A stretch of DNA of 15,423 nt from Draconibacterium orientale. Its GTDB lineage: Bacteria; Bacteroidota; Bacteroidia; Bacteroidales; UBA12170. This document shows, in pieces, positions 1 through 7,264 of the stretch (the stretch's first letter is position 1; each line of letters begins with the position of its first letter). The stretch covers positions 1-15,423 of the forward strand of contig DYSK01000039.1 of NCBI GenBank assembly GCA_020718315.1, in the 5' to 3' direction. The notes below the pieces were generated by a model. It made no database searches. It worked only from the letters and a program-made list of their open reading frames with translations, and was not told the DNA's origin. Made by a program: the position numbers and the translations under genes.

Positions 1-2
1 AG

Positions 3-75
3 GATTTGGTAGCTCAGTTGGTAGAGCATTTGACTTTTAATCAAAGGGTCCTGGGTTCGAATCCCAGCCAGATCA
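3..75 (+). tRNA. tRNA-Lys (anticodon UUU)
   Basis: A complete cloverleaf can be folded. The acceptor stem GATTTGG (3-9) pairs with CCAGATC (68-74) with one G-T pair, and A75 is the discriminator. The anticodon stem is 29-33 with 41-45, and the seven-base loop has TTT at 36-38, which reads lysine codons. The T arm has CTGGG/CCCAG around TTCGAAT. CCA is not encoded, since the 3' flank reads CAC. Its promoter lies outside the window. It is followed 15 bases later by a strong hairpin terminator. Confidence 0.97.
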
Positions 76-360
76 CACTTTACAAATTATAGCTCTGTAA
101 ATCAATGATTTACAGAGCTATTTCATTTTTGGCACACTAATTTTATTTAAAATGTGCTGGGTTCTCCAGATAGTTATCAGGACACTGAAAATAATCTGCC
201 ATTATCTGCGAAACCATCTGCGCCTGATCTGCGTGAACCATTTTTCTCGCTGATTTTTGCTGATGAAGACGCTGATCACGATAGTTATCGGGACCAGCCT
301 GATCACACTTCGTAAATTATAGCTCAGTAATTCAATGATTTAAGAAATTATGTTATTTTT
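64..360 (+). repeat. Direct repeat of tRNA-Lys 3' end and terminator (64-130 and 294-360)
   Basis: Positions 64-130 and 294-360 align without gaps at a 230-base offset, with about 54 of 67 bases identical by hand count. The shared block begins in the 3' side of the T stem (CCAGCC), includes an identical GATCACACTT, and runs through the terminator hairpin and its T tract. In the second copy the outer part of the hairpin no longer pairs, so it is decayed. Sequence upstream of 294 does not align with the tRNA body. Either a partial duplication or the scar of an element once inserted at the tRNA 3' end could explain it. Confidence 0.7.
90..130 (+). terminator. Intrinsic terminator of tRNA-Lys
   Basis: A perfect inverted repeat has 15-base arms, TAGCTCTGTAAATCA (90-104) and TGATTTACAGAGCTA (106-120), separated by a single A. 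In RNA the innermost pairs open to form a small loop. It is followed at once by a T-rich run (121-130). The position 15 bases after the tRNA fits a Rho-independent terminator for the tRNA transcript. Confidence 0.85.
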
Positions 361-565
361 TAGCTGGAAACTTTGATCCATTTTAAAGATTTCACGCTGC
401 AAATCTGCTGAAAACCGACCTCTTTTATAGTGAGATCAAAAAGATAAGTGTTTTTGGATATCGCGGGCACGCCACTTTTTATATAGTGTGTTGGGCTTTT
501 CATTTTCACTAAATTGGAAAACGATTGAATTTTGACTAAATGCCTAATTCACGCAACGAAAATTT
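131..565. other. Gene-free stretch with degenerate short repeats
   Basis: No plausible coding sequence was seen on either strand. ATCTGC occurs four times within about 40 bases (194, 204, 216, 227) and again near 402, followed by GCTGAT-like complements between 249 and 276. GATAGTTATC occurs at 169 and 280, each followed by a G-rich GGAC end, so 14 of 15 bases match. The second copy of the tRNA-Lys 3' repeat occupies 294-360. The rest (361-565) is AT-rich with no structure I can support. It looks like worn intergenic repeat material, a kind common in this phylum, but assignment to a named family is not possible here. Confidence 0.5.
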
Positions 566-573
566 TATCTTTG
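566..573 (+). promoter_or_regulatory. Putative -7 promoter box of uppP
   Basis: TATCTTTG matches the Bacteroidota -7 consensus TAnnTTTG and lies 28 bases before the uppP start codon. No TTG-type -33 element sits at the usual distance (the nearest TTTG, near 531, is too far), so only half of the promoter is supported. Confidence 0.5.
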
Positions 574-601
574 CTTATCCGTTACTTATAAAATCACGAA
601 A

Positions 602-1396
602 ATGAATCTTATTCAAGCCATTATTATTGCAATCGTTGAGGGAATAACTGAGTTCTTGCCGGTATCTTCAACCGGACATATGATTATTGCCGAAAAGCTT
701 TTGGGTATCGTATCGACCGATTTCACCAAGGCTTTTGTAGTAAATATTCAATTTGGAGCAATTTTGTCGGTTATTGTCTTGTATTGGAAACGATTTTTTC
801 AAACTATTGATTTTTACTTCAAACTTCTTATCGCATTTTTACCAGCAGCATTTATTGGATTTCTGGCGAGCGATTATATTGATGCCATGTTGGAGAGTGT
901 TCTTGTCGTCGCCATTATGTTGGTTTTGGGAGGTATTTTGATGTTGTTTGTGGACAAATGGTTCAACAATCCAAGCGAAAACCAAGATTTAAGTTGGAAG
1001 CAGGCCATGAAGATAGGTTTTTATCAATGTATAGCTATGATTCCCGGGGTTTCCAGATCGATGGCAACCATAGTAGGCGGCATGACTACCGGACTTTCTA
1101 GAAAAACAGCCGCCGAATTTTCTTTTTTCCTTGCTGTGCCTACCATGGCTGCCGCTTCGGCTTATAAATTATTGAAGCTTTTTTCGGAGCCGGGCGGCGT
1201 TCAAATGTTGTCGGACAATTTATTTATTCTCTTGGTAGGAAATATTGTTGCGTTTATTGTTGCCATGGCTGCAATAAAATTCTTCATCGGTTTTCTTACA
1301 AAATATGGCTTTAAAGCTTTCGGATATTACCGTATTGTATTGGGAATAGCCCTATTGGTTTTGCTTTATTTGGGAATTAATCTGCAGGTTGTTTAG
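602..1396 (+). CDS. uppP: Undecaprenyl-diphosphatase (UppP/BacA)
   Basis: This is an integral inner-membrane enzyme that removes one phosphate from undecaprenyl diphosphate, recycling the lipid carrier used for peptidoglycan and surface polysaccharides. The 264 residues match the usual family length. The first signature, EGITEFLPVSSTGHM (13-27), carries the catalytic glutamates (E13, E17), the SSTGH loop and H26. The second, PGVSRSMATIVGG (148-160), contains the conserved R152. Several hydrophobic helices surround these, and GYYRIVLGI (241-249) is the usual C-terminal motif. The ATG at 602 is 28 bases after a TAnnTTTG box and no Shine-Dalgarno is seen. The hydrolase downstream starts 35 bases after the stop, so the two are probably co-transcribed. 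Overexpression of this family gives bacitracin resistance elsewhere; nothing here shows that role directly. Confidence 0.96.
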   Translation: MNLIQAIIIAIVEGITEFLPVSSTGHMIIAEKLLGIVSTDFTKAFVVNIQFGAILSVIVLYWKRFFQTIDFYFKLLIAFLPAAFIGFLASDYIDAMLESVLVVAIMLVLGGILMLFVDKWFNNPSENQDLSWKQAMKIGFYQCIAMIPGVSRSMATIVGGMTTGLSRKTAAEFSFFLAVPTMAAASAYKLLKLFSEPGGVQMLSDNLFILLVGNIVAFIVAMAAIKFFIGFLTKYGFKAFGYYRIVLGIALLVLLYLGINLQVV

Positions 1397-1431
1397 GTTT
1401 GTATTTAAGGCATTTTAAGTCTCAAGATTTG

Positions 1432-2388
1432 ATGGGGAAATTCAAAATTCTTATGTTTATCTTTCTGTTTTCTTTTTTGATTGTGGAATCACAGGAAAAG
1501 AGTGAGGATGTTTTTGTGGAGACAAAAATTACGCTGCAAACAAAAACAGGAGTGCTTTTTGGGACATTAACAACTCCCAGATCTAATCGAAAAATTCCAG
1601 TTGCATTACTCATTGCCGGATCTGGCCCTACCGACAGAGATGGAAACAATCCATTTATGAAAAACGATGCATTGAAAAAGTTGGCCTTCGCATTGGCTGA
1701 AAATCAGATGGCTTCGGTGCGTTTCGACAAAAGAGGAATAGCCGAAAGCAAAGCAGCCGGAAAAAATGAAGCAGATTTGCGTTTTGAGGATTATGTAATG
1801 GATGCAAAGCAATGGATTGATGTATTAAAAGAGGATAAACGTTTTTCAACACTCACAGTAATTGGCCATAGCGAAGGTTCCTTAATAGGCATGATAGCTG
1901 CCGCAAAGGCCGATAAATTTGTTTCTATAGCTGGTGTGGGACAATCGGCAGATCATATTTTAAAGCAGCAATTAAGTAAACAGCCGAGAGAAGTACAAGA
2001 AATTTGTTTTCCGATTATCGACAGTTTGAAAAATGGAAAAACGGTGGATACTGTAAATTTGATGCTTTACTCGCTTTTTCGTCCCAGTGTGCAGCCCTAT
2101 TTGATTTCGTGGTTTCAGTACAACCCAAAAAAGGAACTTCAGAAACTTTCAATACCAATACTTATTCTTCAAGGAACGAACGATATTCAAGTAACAAAGG
2201 AAGAAGCCTTTTTACTTGCAAATTCCAATACGCACTCGCAGCTCGTTTTTATCGAAAATATGAACCATATTTTTCGAATTGTAGAAGGGGATAGGCAGAC
2301 CAATCTGAAAACTTATACGGATGCTACTTTGCCAATTTCAACGGAATTGACAAAACAAATTACCGAATTTATTTCTAAACGAAATTGA
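1432..2388 (+). CDS. Secreted alpha/beta hydrolase
   Basis: This is a serine hydrolase of the alpha/beta fold, likely an esterase or peptidase-like enzyme of unknown substrate. From the ATG at 1432 it has 318 residues. Residues 1-20 form a signal peptide (K-rich start, then MFIFLFSFLIV), so it is exported. AGSGPTDRDG (62-71) looks like the oxyanion-hole strand. GHSEG (145-149) is the nucleophile elbow with S147, and D251 in QGTNDIQV and H279 in ENMNHIF complete the triad. A longer reading from a TTG at 1399 would put 11 polar residues before the signal peptide and is less likely. It lies 35 bases behind uppP on the same strand, which may hint at an envelope role but does not prove one. It converges with nrfA, whose stop is 51 bases away. 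Confidence 0.85.
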   Translation: MGKFKILMFIFLFSFLIVESQEKSEDVFVETKITLQTKTGVLFGTLTTPRSNRKIPVALLIAGSGPTDRDGNNPFMKNDALKKLAFALAENQMASVRFDKRGIAESKAAGKNEADLRFEDYVMDAKQWIDVLKEDKRFSTLTVIGHSEGSLIGMIAAAKADKFVSIAGVGQSADHILKQQLSKQPREVQEICFPIIDSLKNGKTVDTVNLMLYSLFRPSVQPYLISWFQYNPKKELQKLSIPILILQGTNDIQVTKEEAFLLANSNTHSQLVFIENMNHIFRIVEGDRQTNLKTYTDATLPISTELTKQITEFISKRN

Positions 2389-2439
2389 TATTGAGAATTA
2401 TAAAAGGACAGTGAGTTGGAAAATGATTCATCAAACCGT

Positions 2440-3951
2440 CTATTTAATCACATAGTTAATCTTCATTTTCGATTCTCGCTCTTTGGCTTCGGCATCCCAA
2501 AGGGGAACAATATTTTTCAGAAAATCAGCTTTTTCTTTCTGCAATTCTTCCATTGTCAAACCAATATAGGCTTGCGCCTTCGATTTGCTCGAAATATCGG
2601 GATAAGGAACCTCTCCTTTATAACCCAATTCTACCAGCAAACGGGCTAATTTTATTCTTCCTTCTTGTGCAATTTGAATACCTGTGCTTATCACGCGTCC
2701 AATTTCAATGGGAGCGTGAAATGAAGCGCCATGCGATGCAGCCGAATAATCCCAACGCCATTGCGCATGTCGAATATCCGTTAAGATGAGTTTCATTTGC
2801 TCTTCAGTTGCGCCCAAATCCCAAGCAGTTTTGGCTTCAACATGCAGGCGAACGCAAAGTTTTTCTAGCTCATCACGATTTTGAATAATTTTATCTTGAC
2901 GATCGTACACATTTTTGACCAATTCGGCAGTTTTTTCTTTGTGGCAAACCATACAAGAGTTTTCAACGTTGTTCAAAGGCGATTGAATATGGTGATCTGT
3001 ATATTTCCGTCCTCCCTCAGTCATATAGGGCATGTGGCAATCGGCGCAGCCTACACCGCGTTCGGCATGAATTCCCAAACTAAACACTTCCCAATCGGGA
3101 TGTTGCGCTTTGAGCATGGGCGCTTTACTCAAAGCATGTTTCCAATCCGTGAATTCAATCTCATCATAATAAACTTCAATTTGTTCGGCCGAAACGCCTT
3201 TGTCCCATGGAAAAGTGAGGTAATCGATTCCTTCGTTTCCGGGTCGTTTTTTATTAAAATAATATTCGGCGTGGCATTGTGCACAAACGAGCGAACGCAA
3301 TTCGTTGTGACTGGCTATTTCAATCGTTTTTCCTTGCCGTTCAAAAGCTTCTATCAATGCAGGACGCGTAATCTGAAGTTCCAAGCTTTCATTGTTGTGG
3401 CAATCGGCACAACCGATCGGATTTACTATTTCGCTGCCCAATTGCGACCATTTTCCGCTGTAAAAGGAGGAAACTCCATTTTCATTCATGAGGCGAGGAA
3501 CATCTGGCGATTTACAAGTCCAGCACGTATTTGGTTGTGGACCGGGATTTGTGTTGCTTGGACCTCCGGTTCTTAATATATTTCTGATATCCTCGATGGC
3601 ATGTTCATGACCTCTGCCTTGATAATAAGCCTTTGAAAAACTGTATCCCGCCCATAGAACCACCAATCGGGGATCCACTTCGAGCATATCAATCATGGCG
3701 TTTCCATTGTACTTCGATTTGAAGTCGCCTTCTTTGGTTTTCATATACGATTCGTACTCGGCTGTAAAATTTTTGCCCCAGACTTCATTTCTGGGTTCAA
3801 ATTTTGCGATTTCGACTTGCGGTTTATTTGTCATCGGTGCTTCGGCACGACGCTCAACAATAGAGGACGCTAACAGTCCCAGAAAAAATACCACCACGAT
3901 TGTGGCTATAAATATCATCCAATTGAAGATGGGTTTTCTTGTTGTGCTCAT
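2440..3951 (-). CDS. nrfA: Cytochrome c nitrite reductase, catalytic subunit NrfA (EC 1.7.2.2)
   Basis: This pentahaem enzyme reduces nitrite to ammonium with six electrons on the outer face of the inner membrane. From the ATG at 3951 it has 503 residues, with a membrane or signal segment at about 11-31. Haem 1 binds through CWTCK (143-147), whose lysine ligand is diagnostic of NrfA. The other four sites are CADCH (181-185), CAQCH (223-227), CADCH (302-306) and CMVCH (333-337). Active-site residues known in the family are present: R127, K147, Y230 and H284. So are the calcium ligands E229, Y230, K281 and Q283. A TTG-initiated extension to 3978 is possible but would overlap nrfH. The gene begins 13 bases after nrfH, which supplies its electrons. 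No assembly genes (ccs/ccm) lie nearby. Confidence 0.97.
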   Translation of the reverse strand: MSTTRKPIFNWMIFIATIVVVFFLGLLASSIVERRAEAPMTNKPQVEIAKFEPRNEVWGKNFTAEYESYMKTKEGDFKSKYNGNAMIDMLEVDPRLVVLWAGYSFSKAYYQGRGHEHAIEDIRNILRTGGPSNTNPGPQPNTCWTCKSPDVPRLMNENGVSSFYSGKWSQLGSEIVNPIGCADCHNNESLELQITRPALIEAFERQGKTIEIASHNELRSLVCAQCHAEYYFNKKRPGNEGIDYLTFPWDKGVSAEQIEVYYDEIEFTDWKHALSKAPMLKAQHPDWEVFSLGIHAERGVGCADCHMPYMTEGGRKYTDHHIQSPLNNVENSCMVCHKEKTAELVKNVYDRQDKIIQNRDELEKLCVRLHVEAKTAWDLGATEEQMKLILTDIRHAQWRWDYSAASHGASFHAPIEIGRVISTGIQIAQEGRIKLARLLVELGYKGEVPYPDISSKSKAQAYIGLTMEELQKEKADFLKNIVPLWDAEAKERESKMKINYVIK

Positions 3952-3964
3952 AATATATCGATTT

Positions 3965-4555
3965 CTAATTTTTATCAATTAAGTTTTTGATCCAGCTTGG
4001 AATGGGTGTTTTTGTTTGCGGAATAAGCGCATTTGCAGCCGCTGAAAGGGAATTCATTCGGCCGTGGGGCACTTCGCGATGACATTCCCAACATTTGCGT
4101 TCTTCCGTTCTAAAATGATCGAATGATTTTGTACGTGCCAACAATCGGCTATCTGTAATCAAATCGTTGTGACAGCGAATACAATTGGTCTGAACTACTT
4201 CTGCCCCGGCTTCTTTTATTCTGATTACTTGTGGTTCGAGTCTGAAAGTGAAGATAGTTGCGTGTCGCATTCCGTCTTTGGCTTTGAAGAAATAGGTATT
4301 GAAAATAGTATTGTGTGGAACATGACAGTCGTTGCAACTGGCTTTTTCTCTGTGGGAGCTGTGAAACCACGATGCATATTCGTGATTCATCACATGGCAG
4401 TTGATGCAGGTTTTTGGGTTGTCGGAAAAATAAGAAACAGCATTGGATATATAGAGAATATAGGCTGCTAATCCAAAAAAGGCTCCGGCTATGATTGCAA
4501 CCGGAAATTGCCATTTTGGTGGAGGTAAAAGCGATTTAAATACGACAAAATTCAT
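3965..4555 (-). CDS. nrfH: Cytochrome c nitrite reductase, membrane quinol-oxidising subunit NrfH
   Basis: This NapC/NirT-family tetrahaem cytochrome takes electrons from menaquinol and passes them to NrfA. It has 196 residues from the ATG at 4555. One transmembrane helix (about 16-37) anchors it, and the remainder lies outside the membrane. Four haem motifs are visible: CINCH (50-54), CNDCH (74-78), CIRCH (125-129) and CWECH (155-159). The methionine after the first motif (CINCHVM, M56) corresponds to the unusual haem-1 ligand described for NrfH. A TTG start at 4573 would add six residues, but the promoter-like box at 4588-4595 leaves almost no leader for it, so the ATG is preferred. It is the first gene of a two-gene nrfHA operon. 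Confidence 0.95.
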   Translation of the reverse strand: MNFVVFKSLLPPPKWQFPVAIIAGAFFGLAAYILYISNAVSYFSDNPKTCINCHVMNHEYASWFHSSHREKASCNDCHVPHNTIFNTYFFKAKDGMRHATIFTFRLEPQVIRIKEAGAEVVQTNCIRCHNDLITDSRLLARTKSFDHFRTEERKCWECHREVPHGRMNSLSAAANALIPQTKTPIPSWIKNLIDKN

Positions 4556-4587
4556 TATTTTGTTGTTTTTCAATAAAATATGCCGTT

Positions 4588-4595
4588 CAAAGTTA
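4588..4595 (-). promoter_or_regulatory. Putative -7 promoter box of nrfHA
   Basis: On the minus strand this reads TAACTTTG, matching TAnnTTTG. The box ends 32 bases before the nrfH ATG, a normal spacing. No good -33 TTG is seen at the usual distance, as might be expected if an activator drives the promoter. Confidence 0.5.
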
Positions 4596-4627
4596 ATGAA
4601 GAAATTGGAATACGGAAATTATTTGTT

Positions 4628-4652
4628 AAATAAATAACATAGATATTTATTT
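4628..4652. promoter_or_regulatory. AT-rich inverted repeat upstream of nrfHA, possible operator
   Basis: AAATAAATA (4628-4636) and TATTTATTT (4644-4652) are perfect 9-base arms around a 7-base centre. The site is about 32 to 64 bases upstream of the -7 box of nrfH, where an activator would bind. The arms are pure A/T, so chance is a real alternative in this genome. The regulator is unknown. Confidence 0.3.
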
Positions 4653-4683
4653 TACATTCTGCTGAATTTTCCACCTTTTGCAA

Positions 4684-4719
4684 AAAAAACGCCGTGTTGC
4701 AAAGCAAACGGCGTTTTTT
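4684..4719 (-). terminator. Strong intrinsic terminator after fabI
   Basis: Perfect 12-base arms, AAAAAACGCCGT (4684-4695) and ACGGCGTTTTTT (4708-4719), enclose a loop that can itself pair as TTGC-AAA-GCAA. Read on the minus strand, the GC-rich stem is followed by a U tract 18 bases after the fabI stop. The structure is symmetric and would also work on the plus strand. It separates the bamD-fabI cluster from nrfHA. Confidence 0.9.
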
Positions 4720-4737
4720 CTATTGATTCAAAAGAAA

Positions 4738-5571
4738 TTAATCTTCGGGAAGAACATCAAAACTTTTGTTGTACTGGTTCATGGCTTTCATACTCATGCC
4801 CATGCTCGAAAATCCACCGTCGTGAAAAAGGTTTTGCATGGTTACTTTTTTTGTTAAATCGCTAAACATGGTGATGCAATAATCGGCACATTCGGCGGCA
4901 GTGGCATTTCCGAGTGGCGACATTCGTTCTGTAAAATCCATCAAGCCATCAAATCCTTTCACGCCACTACCGGCTGTTGTGGGTGTTGGCGATTGCGAGA
5001 TGGTATTGATCCTTACTTTTTTGTCGCGGCCATAAATGTATCCAAAGCTGCGTGCAATCGACTCAAGAAGCGATTTTGCATCTGCCATGTCGTTATATCC
5101 GTACAATGTTCGTTGGGCAGCCACATACGAAAGTGCTATAATTGAGCCCCAATCATTGATTGCATCTTTGGCTTTGCAAATGGAAATCATTTTGTGAAAC
5201 GACAAGGCGGAAATATCGAGTGTTTTTTGGTAATATTCGTAGCTGAGTTTATCGTAAGGAAGTTTCTTGCGCACATTTGGCGACATACCAATAGAATGCA
5301 GAATGAAATCTATCTTGCCATATTTATCCATTGCAGCTTGAATCAAAATTTCCAAATCTTTGGTGCTGGTGGCATCGGCTGGAATGACTTCCGTATTGCA
5401 TTTGGCAGCCAGTTCGTCAATTTCGCCCAATCGCATAGAAACAGGTGTATTGGTCAACAAAAATTCGGCTCCTTCTTCAAAAGCCCGTTCAGCCACTTTC
5501 CACGCAATCGATTTGTCGTTGAGGGCACCAAAAATGATTCCTTTCTTTCCTTTTAATAAGTTATAGGCCAT
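4738..5571 (-). CDS. fabI: Enoyl-[acyl-carrier-protein] reductase, NADH-type FabI
   Basis: A cytoplasmic short-chain dehydrogenase-fold enzyme that performs the last reduction of each fatty-acid elongation cycle. The 277 residues are close to the family norm. The dinucleotide loop is GALNDKSIAWKVA (15-27), in the divergent FabI style. The catalytic pair Y159 and K166 lies in YNDMADAK, with the further conserved Y149 in LSYVAAQR. HSIGMSP (92-98) holds the glycine whose change gives diazaborine or triclosan resistance in other species; here it is the sensitive-type glycine (G95). The gene starts 27 bases after recN and is the last gene before a strong terminator, so it is probably read with recN and the genes upstream. 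Confidence 0.96.
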   Translation of the reverse strand: MAYNLLKGKKGIIFGALNDKSIAWKVAERAFEEGAEFLLTNTPVSMRLGEIDELAAKCNTEVIPADATSTKDLEILIQAAMDKYGKIDFILHSIGMSPNVRKKLPYDKLSYEYYQKTLDISALSFHKMISICKAKDAINDWGSIIALSYVAAQRTLYGYNDMADAKSLLESIARSFGYIYGRDKKVRINTISQSPTPTTAGSGVKGFDGLMDFTERMSPLGNATAAECADYCITMFSDLTKKVTMQNLFHDGGFSSMGMSMKAMNQYNKSFDVLPED

Positions 5572-5598
5572 AAAACATTGTTTTTTATAATTATCGAC

Positions 5599-7254
5599 TT
5601 ATTTTCCTAGTAAAACGCGTGCATTTTGACGCGCCGATTCGCTTATTTCTGAGCCACTTAGCATAGCAGCAAGCTCTTCAATTCGCTCTTCATCAGACAT
5701 TTTTTTAATTTCTGTGCGGGCAAAAGTAGTTTCATTTCTCTTATAAACCAAATAATGATTTTGGGCTAAGGCGGCTATTTGGGGCAGATGAGTAATGGAA
5801 ATAACTTGCATATTTTGCCCCATTTGCTGCATCAAAATCCCTAATCTTTCGGCTATTTCGCCGGAAACGCCACTATCAATTTCGTCGAAAATAATTCCGG
5901 GAAGATTTTTTTTGGTGGCTAATAGATACTTAATGCTCAGCATCAAACGCGACAATTCGCCACCGGAAGCTGTTTTGCTCACCAAATCGGGTTTTAGTCC
6001 GGCATTGGCCGAAAACAAAAAATCAATTTCATCGCGTCCGCTTTCGATGAAATCGAGTTGTGGTTTCAGTACCAATGTAACTTGTGCTTCTTTTATTCCC
6101 AATTGTATGAGTTGTTCTACCAATTTATTAGCCAATGGCAAAGCTGCTTTTTCCCTTTCACTGCGCAATTGTTCGGCCAGAAGATTCAATGATTCTTCGT
6201 CCAGCCGAAGTTGGTTTTCCAATTCGGTAAGTTGGGATTGCAATTTATCGCTCGAAAACAATTGATTGGCCAATGATTCTTCTTTCAAAATCAATTCATC
6301 GGCATGCTGGAGTTGGTGTTTTCGTTGTAGCTTATGGATTGTTGCCAATCGTTGGTTTAAGAACTCCAAATGTTTTGGATCGATATCAACGGAATCTTCC
6401 ATGGCGGATGCTTCCCGTGCGATGTCATCCAATTCGATATAAACGGAATTTAGTCGGGCATAGATGGTTTCCAATTCCGATTGAAATGATTGAGCTGGCC
6501 GGATAAATTGCAGCAAAGTATTCAGTTGATTCAGAATGCTTTGGTCGTTGTTGTTGAGCGAAAATGCAAGTAGAACCCAGGCTGCTTTTAGTTCTTCGGC
6601 ATGGTTGAGCACATTGAGTTCACTTTCTATTTCGGCAAATTCGCCTATTGCAATTTTTGCGGCTTCCAATTCTTCAAGCAAAAAGCGGATATAATCGTTA
6701 TCGGCTTGTGCTTGATTTATTTGCTTTTTTAGTTTGGCTGCCAATGCCTGATTTTGGCGAAATGCTTGAAATTGATTCAAATAGCGAAATCTTAATTCTT
6801 CATTTCCGGCAAAAGCATCCAATAAATCTAACTGATATTCGGGTGTATGAATAAGTAAGGTATTGTGTTGCGAATGGATATCGATGATTTGTTCGCCAAA
6901 TTGCTTGAGTAGATTGAGGTTTACGGGTGTATCGTTTATAAATGCCCGGCTTTTGCCTTGTGGTGTAATTTCTCTTCTTAGTCGTGTAGGGTTTTCGAGG
7001 TCCAGATCGTTTTCTGTAAAGAAATGTTGCAGATTAAAATGGGCGATGTCAAAAGCACCTTCGATGATGCATTTTTCTTCCGGATTGAGCAGGGTAGCTG
7101 TATCGGCACGTTTGCCTAATATCAAGCCCAAACCGCCAATAATGATGGATTTTCCTGCGCCTGTTTCGCCGGTAATGGCCGAAAAGCCCGATTGAAAATC
7201 GATGTTCAATTGATCGATTAATACATAATTTGTTATGGACAGATTTTTGAGCAT
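5599..7254 (-). CDS. recN: DNA repair protein RecN
   Basis: An SMC-like ATPase that acts at DNA double-strand breaks together with RecA. It has 551 residues from the ATG at 7254, a typical length; the start MLKNLSITNY is the usual family N-terminus. An ATG at 7299 would add 15 residues and lie inside porD, so it is rejected. Walker A is GETGAGKS (29-36), the ABC signature is SGGEL (430-434), and Walker B is IIFDEIDSGVSG with D457 and E458, followed by the switch histidine H489 in SITHLP. The middle third is charged and glutamine-rich, as expected for the short coiled coil. The gene begins 10 bases after porD. No SOS-type operator was recognised nearby. Confidence 0.96.
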   Translation of the reverse strand: MLKNLSITNYVLIDQLNIDFQSGFSAITGETGAGKSIIIGGLGLILGKRADTATLLNPEEKCIIEGAFDIAHFNLQHFFTENDLDLENPTRLRREITPQGKSRAFINDTPVNLNLLKQFGEQIIDIHSQHNTLLIHTPEYQLDLLDAFAGNEELRFRYLNQFQAFRQNQALAAKLKKQINQAQADNDYIRFLLEELEAAKIAIGEFAEIESELNVLNHAEELKAAWVLLAFSLNNNDQSILNQLNTLLQFIRPAQSFQSELETIYARLNSVYIELDDIAREASAMEDSVDIDPKHLEFLNQRLATIHKLQRKHQLQHADELILKEESLANQLFSSDKLQSQLTELENQLRLDEESLNLLAEQLRSEREKAALPLANKLVEQLIQLGIKEAQVTLVLKPQLDFIESGRDEIDFLFSANAGLKPDLVSKTASGGELSRLMLSIKYLLATKKNLPGIIFDEIDSGVSGEIAERLGILMQQMGQNMQVISITHLPQIAALAQNHYLVYKRNETTFARTEIKKMSDEERIEELAAMLSGSEISESARQNARVLLGK

Positions 7255-7264
7255 ACAGAGTTGA

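Noticed and set aside
3..305. A second full tRNA-Lys gene at the 230-base offset
   Set aside because: Only the last few tRNA bases and the downstream terminator repeat; positions 233-293 do not align with the tRNA body.
131..565. CRISPR array or small protein gene in the uppP upstream gap
   Set aside because: The short repeats are irregular in spacing and length, and no open frame has a convincing start and composition.
2881..3576. Plus-strand open frame of 231 codons opposite nrfA
   Set aside because: It lies wholly antisense to a clear nrfA gene with all haem motifs and shows no recognisable domain; it reflects the codon pattern of nrfA.
4149..4514. Second minus-strand open frame inside nrfH
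   Set aside because: It is out of frame with the four CxxCH motifs of nrfH and resembles no protein family.
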